From Candidatus Protochlamydia naegleriophila (GTDB lineage: Bacteria; Chlamydiota; Chlamydiia; Chlamydiales; Parachlamydiaceae): a DNA stretch of 64,000 nt. The translations under genes were made by a program, and so were the position numbers. Under the pieces are notes generated by a model, which did not search any database, was not told the DNA's origin, and was given only the letters and a program-made list of their open reading frames with translations. Of the stretch, positions 23,902-32,968 are shown piece after piece; position 1 is the stretch's first letter, and each line of letters begins with the position of its first letter. The stretch lies in contig NZ_LN879502.1 of NCBI RefSeq assembly GCF_001499655.1, forward strand, positions 2,418,001 through 2,482,000, given 5' to 3'.

Positions 23902-26619
23902 ATGTTTTTAGTGAAAAAAGTACAATTACTCATTGGAATCATTTTATTTCACTTTTTCCTGTTAATGCGCATCAATGCGGCGCAGCTTCTATCACCCGAG
24001 ATGGGCACACTCATTATCACCTATCAAACAGACCAGCAAGGACAGCGATTAGATCGCATTCGCTTTTGGCTTATCAATGAAAAGCAAGAAAAGACCCTGT
24101 ATCCAAAAAAAGATGAATTTGTGGCCAATAATCATACCTGTTCAGAAAGAACGGTCGTCATTAGTCACTTGCCACCGGGGCGCTACAACATTGAGTTTGT
24201 GCTTCCGAATACCGATCATTTTTTTGAGCGCCCTCCAATCCGGAACATTCATTTAACGGCCGGATCGGTCCTCAAGATCGATCAAGCAATCCGTTTAAAA
24301 CCGTCAGAAAAAAAAACGGATGAGATTGCCATGGCGGGCCTCAAAGAAACAAGCGCTGTGATCTATATTAACAATCTCACTCCTCTTCCGCCGCCGCTAC
24401 CCTATCCTCCGATCCCAAGACCCATTTTACCGCCGCCTGGATTTCCTTTGCGCTTGGCCAATTTTTCCTTAACCGTTAATCGGACAGTAAACTGGAAACT
24501 CATGGCAGATGGGCGAATAATCAATGCCTCGGTTGGCTCAGTCTCGAATCTCCCTATCCCGCCTGGATTTGATTACTACGTTGTCGCAGACGATATTCCG
24601 GGCTATACGCTTAAAATAATTCCTGAGCCTCCTTTCGATGCAAATCCAGGCGATAATCTCAAGGTGGAATTATTTTATCAACGCGATTTTGGCTATGTAA
24701 GCTTGGACACTGCATTACCTCCTCAAGAAACGCATTTAACCCTTACCCTCACTCCTCTGCAAGACATCCAACAACCGCCTTTCCAAATCAATTTAACGGC
24801 ACAAGCAGGTAAAATTTTCTGGCAAAGCGGCTCTCTTGGAACCGGTCCTTACATCGTCTCTTATCAACTGCCCGCCACGCTTCTTCCCGTACCAAGCCAA
24901 CAAATCTTCATCGAAAAAGGGCGCTATACAGTTTTAACTCCCCGTTTCATGAGCAAGAGCAGCCTGGATATTTCGACCGATCTCTCCCAGGCAATTTTCA
25001 CCCTCTTAACCGAAGAAGGACAAGAAGTAGGGCAAGGCCGCGGCAGCCATTATACCTTTTCCAATTTAGATCCGGGCTACTACATCCTGCAATTTTCCAG
25101 TACCGATACGCAACTATTTGCAGCCCCTTCGGATCAGAAAATATTCATTGCCCCTAACCAGCAGGCAAAAGTCGATGTCAACTATCAAAAATCGGGAAGA
25201 TTGACTGTTAGCAGCAATATCGACCTCTTTTCAGTCACCATTGAATCAGAAAATTCTCAAGTCAAGCCTTTAAAAGAAAACGTGTCAAATCGCTCAAAAA
25301 GCCTCGTCCTCCCTGAAGGAAGATATTGGGTCACTTTTGACTCCCTAACGCCCGAAATCCCCTCTTCAAAACGCCAGGCTATTACAATCAAATCAACCTC
25401 CCCTCAGCACCTCTTTTTGCCTTATGACTTGGAGACGAAAGCTCCCTTAAACCAATCTGGAAGCGAGCACGGCAGCAGCAAAGCAGGAATCGAGATTGTA
25501 AGCAACTTGTTAGAAGGAAAGATAGAAATCGAATCGCTTGAACACCCGTCTGATAGGCAAACGGTTTCATTTAAGGGAAAATCGACCTTCATCCCCTTTC
25601 AAGGGGAAGGGCGCTTCAAAGTCATTTTTCTGCCTGCGTCAAATTACGAGACTCCAGACCCCATTATTTTAACGCGTAAAGCCGCTGATCGCTCGACAAT
25701 TCAAGCCATTTATCAAGCCGAAACCATTTTTTTGGAAATACCGGCAGGTATGGCTATCATTGGCGATCCTTTTACGGATAATAGACAAAATGAAAGACCG
25801 GCAAAAGAGGTCTATATCCCAGCCTTTGCCATTGCAGCTTATGAAGTCACAAATGCTCAGTTTGCCAATTGGCTCAATCAGGCCTTTAAAAATCAAAGAG
25901 CACAATGGGATAGCAATCGACCAGGCTTTATCATAGATGTTGAAGGATTCCTCCTATGCAAAACGCTAAAAGCCAATCCCTTGGCTCAAATCCAGGCAAG
26001 CGGCAATGTTTTCAGCCCAATACCCGGCAAAGAAAATTATCCTGCCATTGAAGTAACCTGGTATGGGGCTCACGCTTATTGCCAAGATAAAGGCTGGCGC
26101 TTGCCAACAGAAGCTGAATGGGAAAAGGCCGCTGGCATGGAGTTTTCGGCATCAAACGGCCATCTGAAACGCTATAAATATGGATTTAGCCAAGATACCA
26201 TCGATCGCTCATGGGCAAACTATCGCGAACACCCAACTAATGAATCGCAAGTTATGACGACACCTGTAGGCTTCTACAATGGTATAAATGCCCTCCCTCT
26301 AACCATTGAGGACCGCACGCAACAAATGACCCATGCGGCCCAAAGCCCTGCTGGAGCCTATGACATGAGCGGCAATGTCTGGGAATGGGTGGCAAGTTGG
26401 AATGAACTCGAAACGCAAGATATCAACAAAATCGCCAAAGGCGGTTGTTACGATAGCCTAGCTGATGGAGTACGTGTATCGGAACGCATTCCTCTACAGC
26501 CTGGCCATTCTGATATTTTTACCGGCTTTCGGGTTGCTAAAACGATTGTATCTCCACCGCCACCCGCAAAGATGGAAAAAGAGCCTACACCAGCGCTACA
26601 AAACACGGATAGAAGCTAA
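23902..26619 (+). CDS. Large secreted protein with C-terminal SUMF1/FGE-like domain
   Basis: The 905-residue protein has an N-terminal signal peptide (hydrophobic up to about residue 26, then AAQLL). Residues 30-600 are several beta-rich modules that resemble Ig-like or carboxypeptidase-regulatory-type repeats (for example SHLPPGRYNIEF, YTFSNLDPGYYILQFSS and VLPEGRYWVTFDS, each a GxY turn), interrupted by a Pro-rich segment near residue 160-180 (LPPPLPYPPIPRPILPPP). Residues about 610-885 are a SUMF1/FGE-type domain: EIPAGMAIIGDPF, YEVTNAQFANWLNQ, EVTWYGAHAYC, GWRLPTEAEWEKAAG, GAYDMSGNVWEWVASW and TGFRVAK. Such domains form formylglycine or act as C-type-lectin-like scaffolds; catalytic cysteines cannot be assigned. 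It is probably a surface or periplasmic protein. Confidence 0.8.
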   Translation: MFLVKKVQLLIGIILFHFFLLMRINAAQLLSPEMGTLIITYQTDQQGQRLDRIRFWLINEKQEKTLYPKKDEFVANNHTCSERTVVISHLPPGRYNIEFVLPNTDHFFERPPIRNIHLTAGSVLKIDQAIRLKPSEKKTDEIAMAGLKETSAVIYINNLTPLPPPLPYPPIPRPILPPPGFPLRLANFSLTVNRTVNWKLMADGRIINASVGSVSNLPIPPGFDYYVVADDIPGYTLKIIPEPPFDANPGDNLKVELFYQRDFGYVSLDTALPPQETHLTLTLTPLQDIQQPPFQINLTAQAGKIFWQSGSLGTGPYIVSYQLPATLLPVPSQQIFIEKGRYTVLTPRFMSKSSLDISTDLSQAIFTLLTEEGQEVGQGRGSHYTFSNLDPGYYILQFSSTDTQLFAAPSDQKIFIAPNQQAKVDVNYQKSGRLTVSSNIDLFSVTIESENSQVKPLKENVSNRSKSLVLPEGRYWVTFDSLTPEIPSSKRQAITIKSTSPQHLFLPYDLETKAPLNQSGSEHGSSKAGIEIVSNLLEGKIEIESLEHPSDRQTVSFKGKSTFIPFQGEGRFKVIFLPASNYETPDPIILTRKAADRSTIQAIYQAETIFLEIPAGMAIIGDPFTDNRQNERPAKEVYIPAFAIAAYEVTNAQFANWLNQAFKNQRAQWDSNRPGFIIDVEGFLLCKTLKANPLAQIQASGNVFSPIPGKENYPAIEVTWYGAHAYCQDKGWRLPTEAEWEKAAGMEFSASNGHLKRYKYGFSQDTIDRSWANYREHPTNESQVMTTPVGFYNGINALPLTIEDRTQQMTHAAQSPAGAYDMSGNVWEWVASWNELETQDINKIAKGGCYDSLADGVRVSERIPLQPGHSDIFTGFRVAKTIVSPPPPAKMEKEPTPALQNTDRS

Positions 26620-26729
26620 AGAATCTCTAGGCTCTTTCCCTTATCTCAACTGCGATCAATGGACTGTTCACTCACTCATTTATTTTTTGCGTAAGATGCA
26701 AGAGCCTCTGAGACAGCTGCAATGCCTGC

Positions 26730-29432
26730 TCATTCTTTTCGATGCAACATTACATCCTTGCCAAATTTCAAAAACCGTTGAGCGTCCAAACTTCCAAAGA
26801 GCTGAATGAATTTGGCGACGACCCCTGTCCAGCCTGTTTGGTGGCTAGCGCCAAGGCCTGCTCCATTATCTCCATGAAAGTATTCGTAAAAGAGAATGTA
26901 GTCACGCCAATGAGGATCGTCTTGAAATTTTTGCGTCCCTCCGTATACGGGCCGTATGCCTTTTTCATTGCGCAGGAAAATGCTGGCTAAGCGGAAAGCG
27001 ATTTCTCGGCTGATATCAAAAAGATTCAAGAAATGCCCCGAACCCGTGGGAAATTCCAATTTCAAGCTGTCTCCATAATAGAGATAGTATTCCAAAAGCG
27101 CTTTGATGATTAAGAGATTTATGGGCATCCAAATGGGCCCCCGCCAATTTGAATTGCCGCCAAACATTCCAGTATCAGACTCTGCTGGCAGATAGGTGAC
27201 CCGATAATCCTGCCCTCCAATGTTAAAGCAATAGGGATGATCTAAATGGTACTTAGAAAGTGCTCTAATTCCATAGGGACTCAAAAATTCATTCTCGTCT
27301 AACATTCGACTGAGAATGCGGCGCAATCGGTCCGTATTAATAAGGGCTAAAATCCCCCTTTCTCCTTCGCCATAATGCCCCTTTCCCGTCATGTGGATGC
27401 TTTGCAGAAGTTCAGGCATTCTTTTCGCCCGTTCTCTAAGCGCTTCCAATGTCTTTGGAATGCATTCTCTTTGTTTGGGCTCTATGATGGTCGTTGCACA
27501 TAACGGAAGCAAACCCACAATAGAGCGCACTTTTAATCTGGTTGACTCCCCATTTGGCAAGCGCAAAATATCGTAGTAGAATCCATCTTCCTCATCCCAC
27601 ATCCCCTCCTCACCAACTTTATTGATCGCATTGGCGATCCACAAAAAATGCTCTGCAAATTTAAGTGCCATGCTCTCATAGGAGGAATCATAAGCTGTAA
27701 GAAAAATGCTGAGCTCAAGCATATTTTGACAAAAGAAAGACATCCAAGCTGTACCATCAGCCTGCTCTAAATAACCTCCCATAGGTAAAGGCTTGCTCCG
27801 ATCAAATACTCCTATGTTGTCTAACCCTAAAAATCCTCCATCAAATATATTTTTGCCTAATCGATCTTTACGATTTACCCACCAGGTAAAGTTTAGAGAA
27901 AGCTTCGCAAAAGAGCGCTTCAAAAAGTCAAGATCTGGCTTCCCTCTCAAGCCCTGTTCAATCCGGTTAAGAAAAAGAATGGCCCAGGCATGAACAGGAG
28001 GATTGACATCACTAAAATTCCACTCATAAGCTGGGATCTGACCGCTAGGATGCTGATAATCTTCTCTCAACATAAGATCGATCTGCTGTTTAGCAAAATC
28101 CAAATCGACTAAAGACAGGCTGATTGTATGAAAAGCTAAGTCCCATGACGCATACCAGGGATATTCCCATTTGTCTGGCATGGAGATGATATGATTGTTG
28201 ACCAGGTGGATCCATTCTTTGTTCCGCGATGGCATGCTCTGATAGGAAAAAGGGCTCGCATGCCGTTCAGTCAGCCACTTCGCCGCATCAAATAAATAAT
28301 ACTGTTTTGACCACAGCATACCGGCAAGGGCTTGACGCATGACAAGAGCCGCATCGCCGCTTAAAGAAGCGGGGATAACAGAGCTGTAAAACGCATCAGC
28401 TTCCTCCCTCCTCTGCCTCATTAACTCATCAAATCCCTTTCCAAAACAGAGATCTCCCCCTTTCTGTTGGGCAGAAAGCCTGAGTCGAATAGTCTGATAT
28501 CCTCCAGCCTCTACATCCATTCGATAGTCTAACGCTGCTTTTGTCCCTTGATGAGCATTTACTGCCTCTTGCTCCCCATCAACGATCGCACGATTGATGC
28601 CATCTTTGACGTAAGGTGCCAGATTAGGGGTACCAAAAAGCCTCTCATTATTCGTTTCATTTTCGGTAAATAAAAGGGGTACGCTTCCTTCTCCATATAA
28701 AAAATAATGGCCAAGATTGATTGAATTAGCCGCAATGACAGAAATCCCTGCATCGCTCTCTAAAGCTTCAAGCGACGGATAAGGCGACTCTTGCCACCAC
28801 GACCAGGTATTGCGAAACCAAATGGTCGGCAGAAGATGCAGAGTGGCCCTCTCAGCACCGCGGTTATGGATCGTTATGCTAATTAAAATATCGTCGCACG
28901 CTGCTTTGGCATATTCGACAAAAATGTCGAAATAACGATCCTCATCGAATATCCCCGTATCAATGAGTTCATACTCCATTTCATAACGCGTACGCCTCTT
29001 ATTTTCCTCAAGCAAATCTAAATAGGGATACGCCTCTTGCGCATACTTGTATAAATACTTCATATAGGAATGCGTAGGCGTATTATCTAGATAAAAGTAA
29101 TACTCTTTGACATCCTCTCCATGATTTCCTTCACTATTGGTTAAGCCAAATAAACGCTCCTTTAATATGGGATCTTTCCCATTCCAAAATGCCAAAGCAA
29201 AGCAAAGTTCTTGGTTCACATCAGAAATTCCAGCAATTCCATCCTCTCCCCAATGATAGGCTCTCGATCTCGCCTGATCATGCGTAAAATACTCCCAAGA
29301 ATCCCCCTCCTTGCTATAGTCTTCTCTAACCGTCCCCCACTGCCTCTCACTCAAGTAAGGCCCCCACAACTTCCACAAAATTGCACGTTCCCTTTCATCC
29401 TCTAATCGCTTGTGTTCTTCCGATGGCTGCAT
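26730..29432 (-). CDS. GH63-type glycosidase (MGH1 glucosidase-like)
   Basis: The 900-residue protein matches the glycoside hydrolase family 63 branch found in bacteria. It starts with the family's HKRLEDERERAILWKLWGPYLSERQWGTVREDYS, then HWGEDGIAGISD and an N-terminal beta-sandwich. The (alpha/alpha)6 barrel contains YPWYASWDLAFH (about residue 425), SGQIPAYEWNFSDVNPPVHAWA with the probable acid Asp/Glu, ADGTAWMSFFCQNML, and near the C-terminus SNWRGPIWMPINLLII, all well conserved in this family. Its substrate is an alpha-glucoside or glucosylglycerate-type compound, not determined. There is no signal peptide, so it is probably cytoplasmic. An AGGAG site precedes the ATG. It is convergent with the SUMF1 gene. 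Confidence 0.88.
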   Translation of the reverse strand: MQPSEEHKRLEDERERAILWKLWGPYLSERQWGTVREDYSKEGDSWEYFTHDQARSRAYHWGEDGIAGISDVNQELCFALAFWNGKDPILKERLFGLTNSEGNHGEDVKEYYFYLDNTPTHSYMKYLYKYAQEAYPYLDLLEENKRRTRYEMEYELIDTGIFDEDRYFDIFVEYAKAACDDILISITIHNRGAERATLHLLPTIWFRNTWSWWQESPYPSLEALESDAGISVIAANSINLGHYFLYGEGSVPLLFTENETNNERLFGTPNLAPYVKDGINRAIVDGEQEAVNAHQGTKAALDYRMDVEAGGYQTIRLRLSAQQKGGDLCFGKGFDELMRQRREEADAFYSSVIPASLSGDAALVMRQALAGMLWSKQYYLFDAAKWLTERHASPFSYQSMPSRNKEWIHLVNNHIISMPDKWEYPWYASWDLAFHTISLSLVDLDFAKQQIDLMLREDYQHPSGQIPAYEWNFSDVNPPVHAWAILFLNRIEQGLRGKPDLDFLKRSFAKLSLNFTWWVNRKDRLGKNIFDGGFLGLDNIGVFDRSKPLPMGGYLEQADGTAWMSFFCQNMLELSIFLTAYDSSYESMALKFAEHFLWIANAINKVGEEGMWDEEDGFYYDILRLPNGESTRLKVRSIVGLLPLCATTIIEPKQRECIPKTLEALRERAKRMPELLQSIHMTGKGHYGEGERGILALINTDRLRRILSRMLDENEFLSPYGIRALSKYHLDHPYCFNIGGQDYRVTYLPAESDTGMFGGNSNWRGPIWMPINLLIIKALLEYYLYYGDSLKLEFPTGSGHFLNLFDISREIAFRLASIFLRNEKGIRPVYGGTQKFQDDPHWRDYILFYEYFHGDNGAGLGASHQTGWTGVVAKFIQLFGSLDAQRFLKFGKDVMLHRKE

Positions 29433-29719
29433 AATACCTTCTCCTCTGCAATAAGGTTGATACTAATCGCAAACGACATGCCATCACAAATACCTTATCA
29501 ATTAACCTCTCAATAAAAAATTAAAGCAAAAGAATCACCTATAATTATTACATTTTAAATTTTAATTAACAATTAAGGACGATATAAAAACACAACACAT
29601 TAAAAAGCAATAAACAAAACAAAGAACTTAAACGTTTAGTTTCAATATTAATTAACAAGTGGTAAAATTTAATTAGGAATATTAACTACTTTATTTTAAT
29701 AGTATTCAGGAGGAACAAT

Positions 29720-32260
29720 ATGAGCACTCCTATTGGTGGTTCTATCGGACCTCAATCTATTCATGGAAGTCACATAGATCCCTTCAATTCCCAGCCACCT
29801 AAAATAGGTAAGGCATCCTTACCACTCCCCCCGCAACTTCCCGACCTTTCTTCCGCCCAGCCCTTGAGCGATCATTCAATTCAAACAGACAAGCTTTTAG
29901 AGCAAGAGTTAGACTTACTAATCGAAAAGAAAGAGGCTGAAATTACCGACCAAATGCATGAGTTGAATCAGGCTATTAAAGATCAAAAAATGGTAAAGGG
30001 ATTGATAGAGGTTGGTAAATGGGCCCATGAGTATGCCGATACCGCAAAAGATATTGTCCAGGATGGCATTGAATTTCTGGAAGCCGTTTTACCCCAGGAA
30101 CTTTTACAGCAAGGGACTTTTACTGAAAAATCTTTTAAGGAACTAAATCAAATCGCCGGGTATGCAGGTCGATTTTTAACAGCCTTGGACATGGGTATGA
30201 GCGGGCTAGCCATGATTTTAAAGGGTAAAATCCTGGATAAATCCAAAGAAGTTTTAGGCCAGTTAAAGCAAGAGTATAGCAAGCAAAAAGATTCTCCCGA
30301 AGTTAAGAAGCACATTCGTGAATGGCAAGCCGAAATTAAAAAAGCGGAGAAGACGCTTTCGCGCAAGGAGTTGCGCAAGCTTGAAAAGGCGATGAAGGAA
30401 ATGGACATCAAAGTAAAAATTGAGGGAGACAATCTTTCCACCCAAAAGATGAGGTACGGGGTCAAAACAACTAAAAATCTTTTATCTTTCCTCAAGATCC
30501 CCCTAAAATTACTACCCATCGACCAAACACTTGCAGCCTTTAAAATGGTGTCTACAGGATTATCAACCGTTACAACCACTCTTGGAATAATCTTAGCTGG
30601 ATTTGTGCTGCACAAGAACGTCAGTCATGCTCTCAAATTTAACCGCTGGGCTCAGGCTTTTCACGACTGGAAAGTGGCTAATCAGCCGGTTGTTGAAATG
30701 GGTGAAAAAGGGATTGTACGCCCTCTAGCCCTTAGAGGCTCTCCTGTTGCTCAAGAATCTGCTCGCAAAGCGGACACGCCAAGCGGTGACATATCTATTC
30801 ATCTACAGACGGAAGAGGAAGTCTTTCTTCGCCTCATGCACAAATACCGTACAATCGAAGAGATTCGCCAAAAGTTAAAGGACTTCGACATAGATCTCGA
30901 TCCAAGCATTAAAACAACAGAGCAATTATTTGAAACCTGGCAAAGCGATCCCCTTTTTAGGCAAACCCTCACCACCCAGTATACCCAGTTCAAAGGTATA
31001 CTCGAAAATTTTGATCTTATGATTCAAGCCAGCCAAGATTTATTGGAAAAGCGCAAAATCCTTGCCGAAAAGAAAGTGTTTAGTTTGAAACCCCATTTTC
31101 AAGCTTTGCTCCCAAAAATCAAAGAGTTAAAGCGACCCCAATTTGAGAGAGACCTGGCGCAATTTAGAGCCGCTGTCAAGGACAGCCGCGTCTCAGTAAA
31201 GGAACTTAAACGGCAAGCGGCCCAGCTTCACTTGCCTTTCAATCTCAGTCAAATCGAATCGCGCTCTAAGCTGATCGTTGCCTTGGAAAATTTAGCTAGC
31301 GAAAAACCCGATGCCTTATTCAATGACTTTATTGCTGCAACGCCAGCCGAAAAACTCCTTCATTTTTACGTCGATCACCAAGAAACCGTCGAGCAAGTAA
31401 CAAAAAATGCATTAAAAGAAATGGTTTCTAAGAAACTAGAAATCGAAGGATCATTCATCAAGTTTAAAACTTTTGAATCGGCGACCCTATTCACAATGGC
31501 CCTCGCCTCCGCCGTCGTATCGATCACGCTTGCCATTATCGGCCTTGCTACCACGCCCGTTGCGGGAGCTGGATTTATTTTATTGGGATTATCGGCCGTC
31601 ACAACCGCTGTCTCCCTAGGCCTTTTCGGTGCAAGCTATTATTATGCCTATCGCAACAAGCCCGCAGGGCTGAAAGCTTCTCTTCAGGGCGTTAACAGTA
31701 AATTAATGCTTGGCAATGTCATGGCCTCTATTCAAGAATACCGCAGCTTGTCTAAAAAGAAAAAAATGCAAAAAACGGCTGAAATCCTCCAGCACCTGCA
31801 TAAAAATAAGAGTCATGAAACGAAAGAAAAGTATGAACAAGCATTTGCTGCGTATGAAAAGGCCAAGCTCGATTATAGCACAACCCAGTCTAAAGCCGAT
31901 GCCTGGAAGCAGCGCGTCAATAATCTTCAAAATCAAGTCAACCAGGCAAACTGGCAAGATTTTGCGCAATCGGCCGCTTTAAGAATAGACAAAGATCCAG
32001 CAGCCTTCGATACCTTGCGGGCCTTTAATGAGTCCCTATTAGCCCTTGATTTGAGATTCATTAGCGATGAGACCAAAGCGCTATTGCAAACCCAATTAGG
32101 CTTAAACGTCGAAGCTCTACAGGAAGCTGCCGCTAAAGATCCCACCTCCGCAAAAAAAGCTTTGCAAAAATTCTTTATGATGGATGATTCTGGGTATGTC
32201 AACTTCATTCACTATCAAGAAGAGCGAATCAAAGCCGGTATGATTCCTTCGCTTGCCTAA
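29720..32260 (+). CDS. Large coiled-coil membrane protein, candidate effector (paralogue A)
   Basis: This 846-residue protein is not recognised. It has a perfect AGGAGG site seven bases before its ATG. There is no signal peptide. The first 70 residues are Pro/Ser-rich, and a long coiled-coil (residues about 70-250) follows. One hydrophobic segment lies near residues 275-300 (VSTGLSTVTTTLGIILAGFV) and a hydrophobic hairpin near 590-640. Another charged coiled-coil and a C-terminal helical module (SDETKALLQTQLGLNVEALQ) complete it. The C-terminal module and a middle module beginning TIEEIRQKLKDFDIDL recur in the protein at 32969-35290, so the two are diverged paralogues. This layout matches chlamydial translocator-like or Inc-like effectors. 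It lies 20 bases before a small chaperone-like gene. Confidence 0.72.
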   Translation: MSTPIGGSIGPQSIHGSHIDPFNSQPPKIGKASLPLPPQLPDLSSAQPLSDHSIQTDKLLEQELDLLIEKKEAEITDQMHELNQAIKDQKMVKGLIEVGKWAHEYADTAKDIVQDGIEFLEAVLPQELLQQGTFTEKSFKELNQIAGYAGRFLTALDMGMSGLAMILKGKILDKSKEVLGQLKQEYSKQKDSPEVKKHIREWQAEIKKAEKTLSRKELRKLEKAMKEMDIKVKIEGDNLSTQKMRYGVKTTKNLLSFLKIPLKLLPIDQTLAAFKMVSTGLSTVTTTLGIILAGFVLHKNVSHALKFNRWAQAFHDWKVANQPVVEMGEKGIVRPLALRGSPVAQESARKADTPSGDISIHLQTEEEVFLRLMHKYRTIEEIRQKLKDFDIDLDPSIKTTEQLFETWQSDPLFRQTLTTQYTQFKGILENFDLMIQASQDLLEKRKILAEKKVFSLKPHFQALLPKIKELKRPQFERDLAQFRAAVKDSRVSVKELKRQAAQLHLPFNLSQIESRSKLIVALENLASEKPDALFNDFIAATPAEKLLHFYVDHQETVEQVTKNALKEMVSKKLEIEGSFIKFKTFESATLFTMALASAVVSITLAIIGLATTPVAGAGFILLGLSAVTTAVSLGLFGASYYYAYRNKPAGLKASLQGVNSKLMLGNVMASIQEYRSLSKKKKMQKTAEILQHLHKNKSHETKEKYEQAFAAYEKAKLDYSTTQSKADAWKQRVNNLQNQVNQANWQDFAQSAALRIDKDPAAFDTLRAFNESLLALDLRFISDETKALLQTQLGLNVEALQEAAAKDPTSAKKALQKFFMMDDSGYVNFIHYQEERIKAGMIPSLA

Positions 32261-32279
32261 CGGATAAACGAGAGCCATC

Positions 32280-32822
32280 ATGATTTTAAAAAATATGCAG
32301 GCAGTATTAGATCAAGCAAATTTTACTTGTTCGATTTTCCCCGCCTCCGAATCCTCTCCCTTAGAGCAACTAGTCGTTTTTGCTGGACTCGATCAAAAGG
32401 AGAGGGAGAAAGTCATTGAGATCGTCGCACGCGAGCAGCAATTTGATCCTAACATGCTTAAAGAACAGCTTAATGATCATTACTACCGCATTCAGTTTAA
32501 TGCAAAGCTTCCCTTCGAAGTCGAGCCCCTCGCTTTGAATCAAACTGGAAGCGTGATCCTTTTTCTCAATCAATTAATGGATTGGCCTGGCTTCGAATTA
32601 AATGAATTAACCAATCAAGTCTCTTATCGCTACAATTGGTTAATGAAAGAATCAGCTCTTGACTCGCGCCTTTTAATGACCATTGTAGGAAGTATTTTAT
32701 TAAATCTGGATATGTTTAGCGATACGATTGAACAAATAGCTTCTGGCCACTCAACATTTAATGAACTGCTAGAAAGCATCGTTAAATTTGGCCAACACAT
32801 TCAAAAAGAGACCGGCTCTTAG
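32280..32822 (+). CDS. Small protein resembling type III chaperone/YbjN fold
   Basis: The frame gives 180 residues, acidic overall. The middle region, YRIQFNAKLPFEVEPLALNQ, then VILFLNQLMDWPGFELNELTNQVSYRYNWLM, then LLMTIVGSILLNLDMFSDTI, has the alternating helix and strand order of the type III secretion chaperone or YbjN-like fold. This is a resemblance in pattern, and the family is not established. It starts 20 bases after the end of the 846-residue gene and is followed 147 bases later by its large paralogue. This supports a role as a chaperone for one or both neighbours. Confidence 0.6.
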   Translation: MILKNMQAVLDQANFTCSIFPASESSPLEQLVVFAGLDQKEREKVIEIVAREQQFDPNMLKEQLNDHYYRIQFNAKLPFEVEPLALNQTGSVILFLNQLMDWPGFELNELTNQVSYRYNWLMKESALDSRLLMTIVGSILLNLDMFSDTIEQIASGHSTFNELLESIVKFGQHIQKETGS

Positions 32823-32968
32823 CTTCTCATGCAAATCTCTCTTTTTCATGGATAACATCTTTGATTAATAATTAAATAATATATTTTTATTCCTTTTTTT
32901 TAGAAACCATGTTATTATGGAATATCTTTGATTTCTTTATGTGATCTTAATTAGTTTTTAAAGGCCTC

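Noticed and set aside
26465-26809. Plus-strand frame of 114 codons across the end of the SUMF1 gene
   Set aside because: It overlaps two well-supported genes in other frames and has no ribosome binding site.
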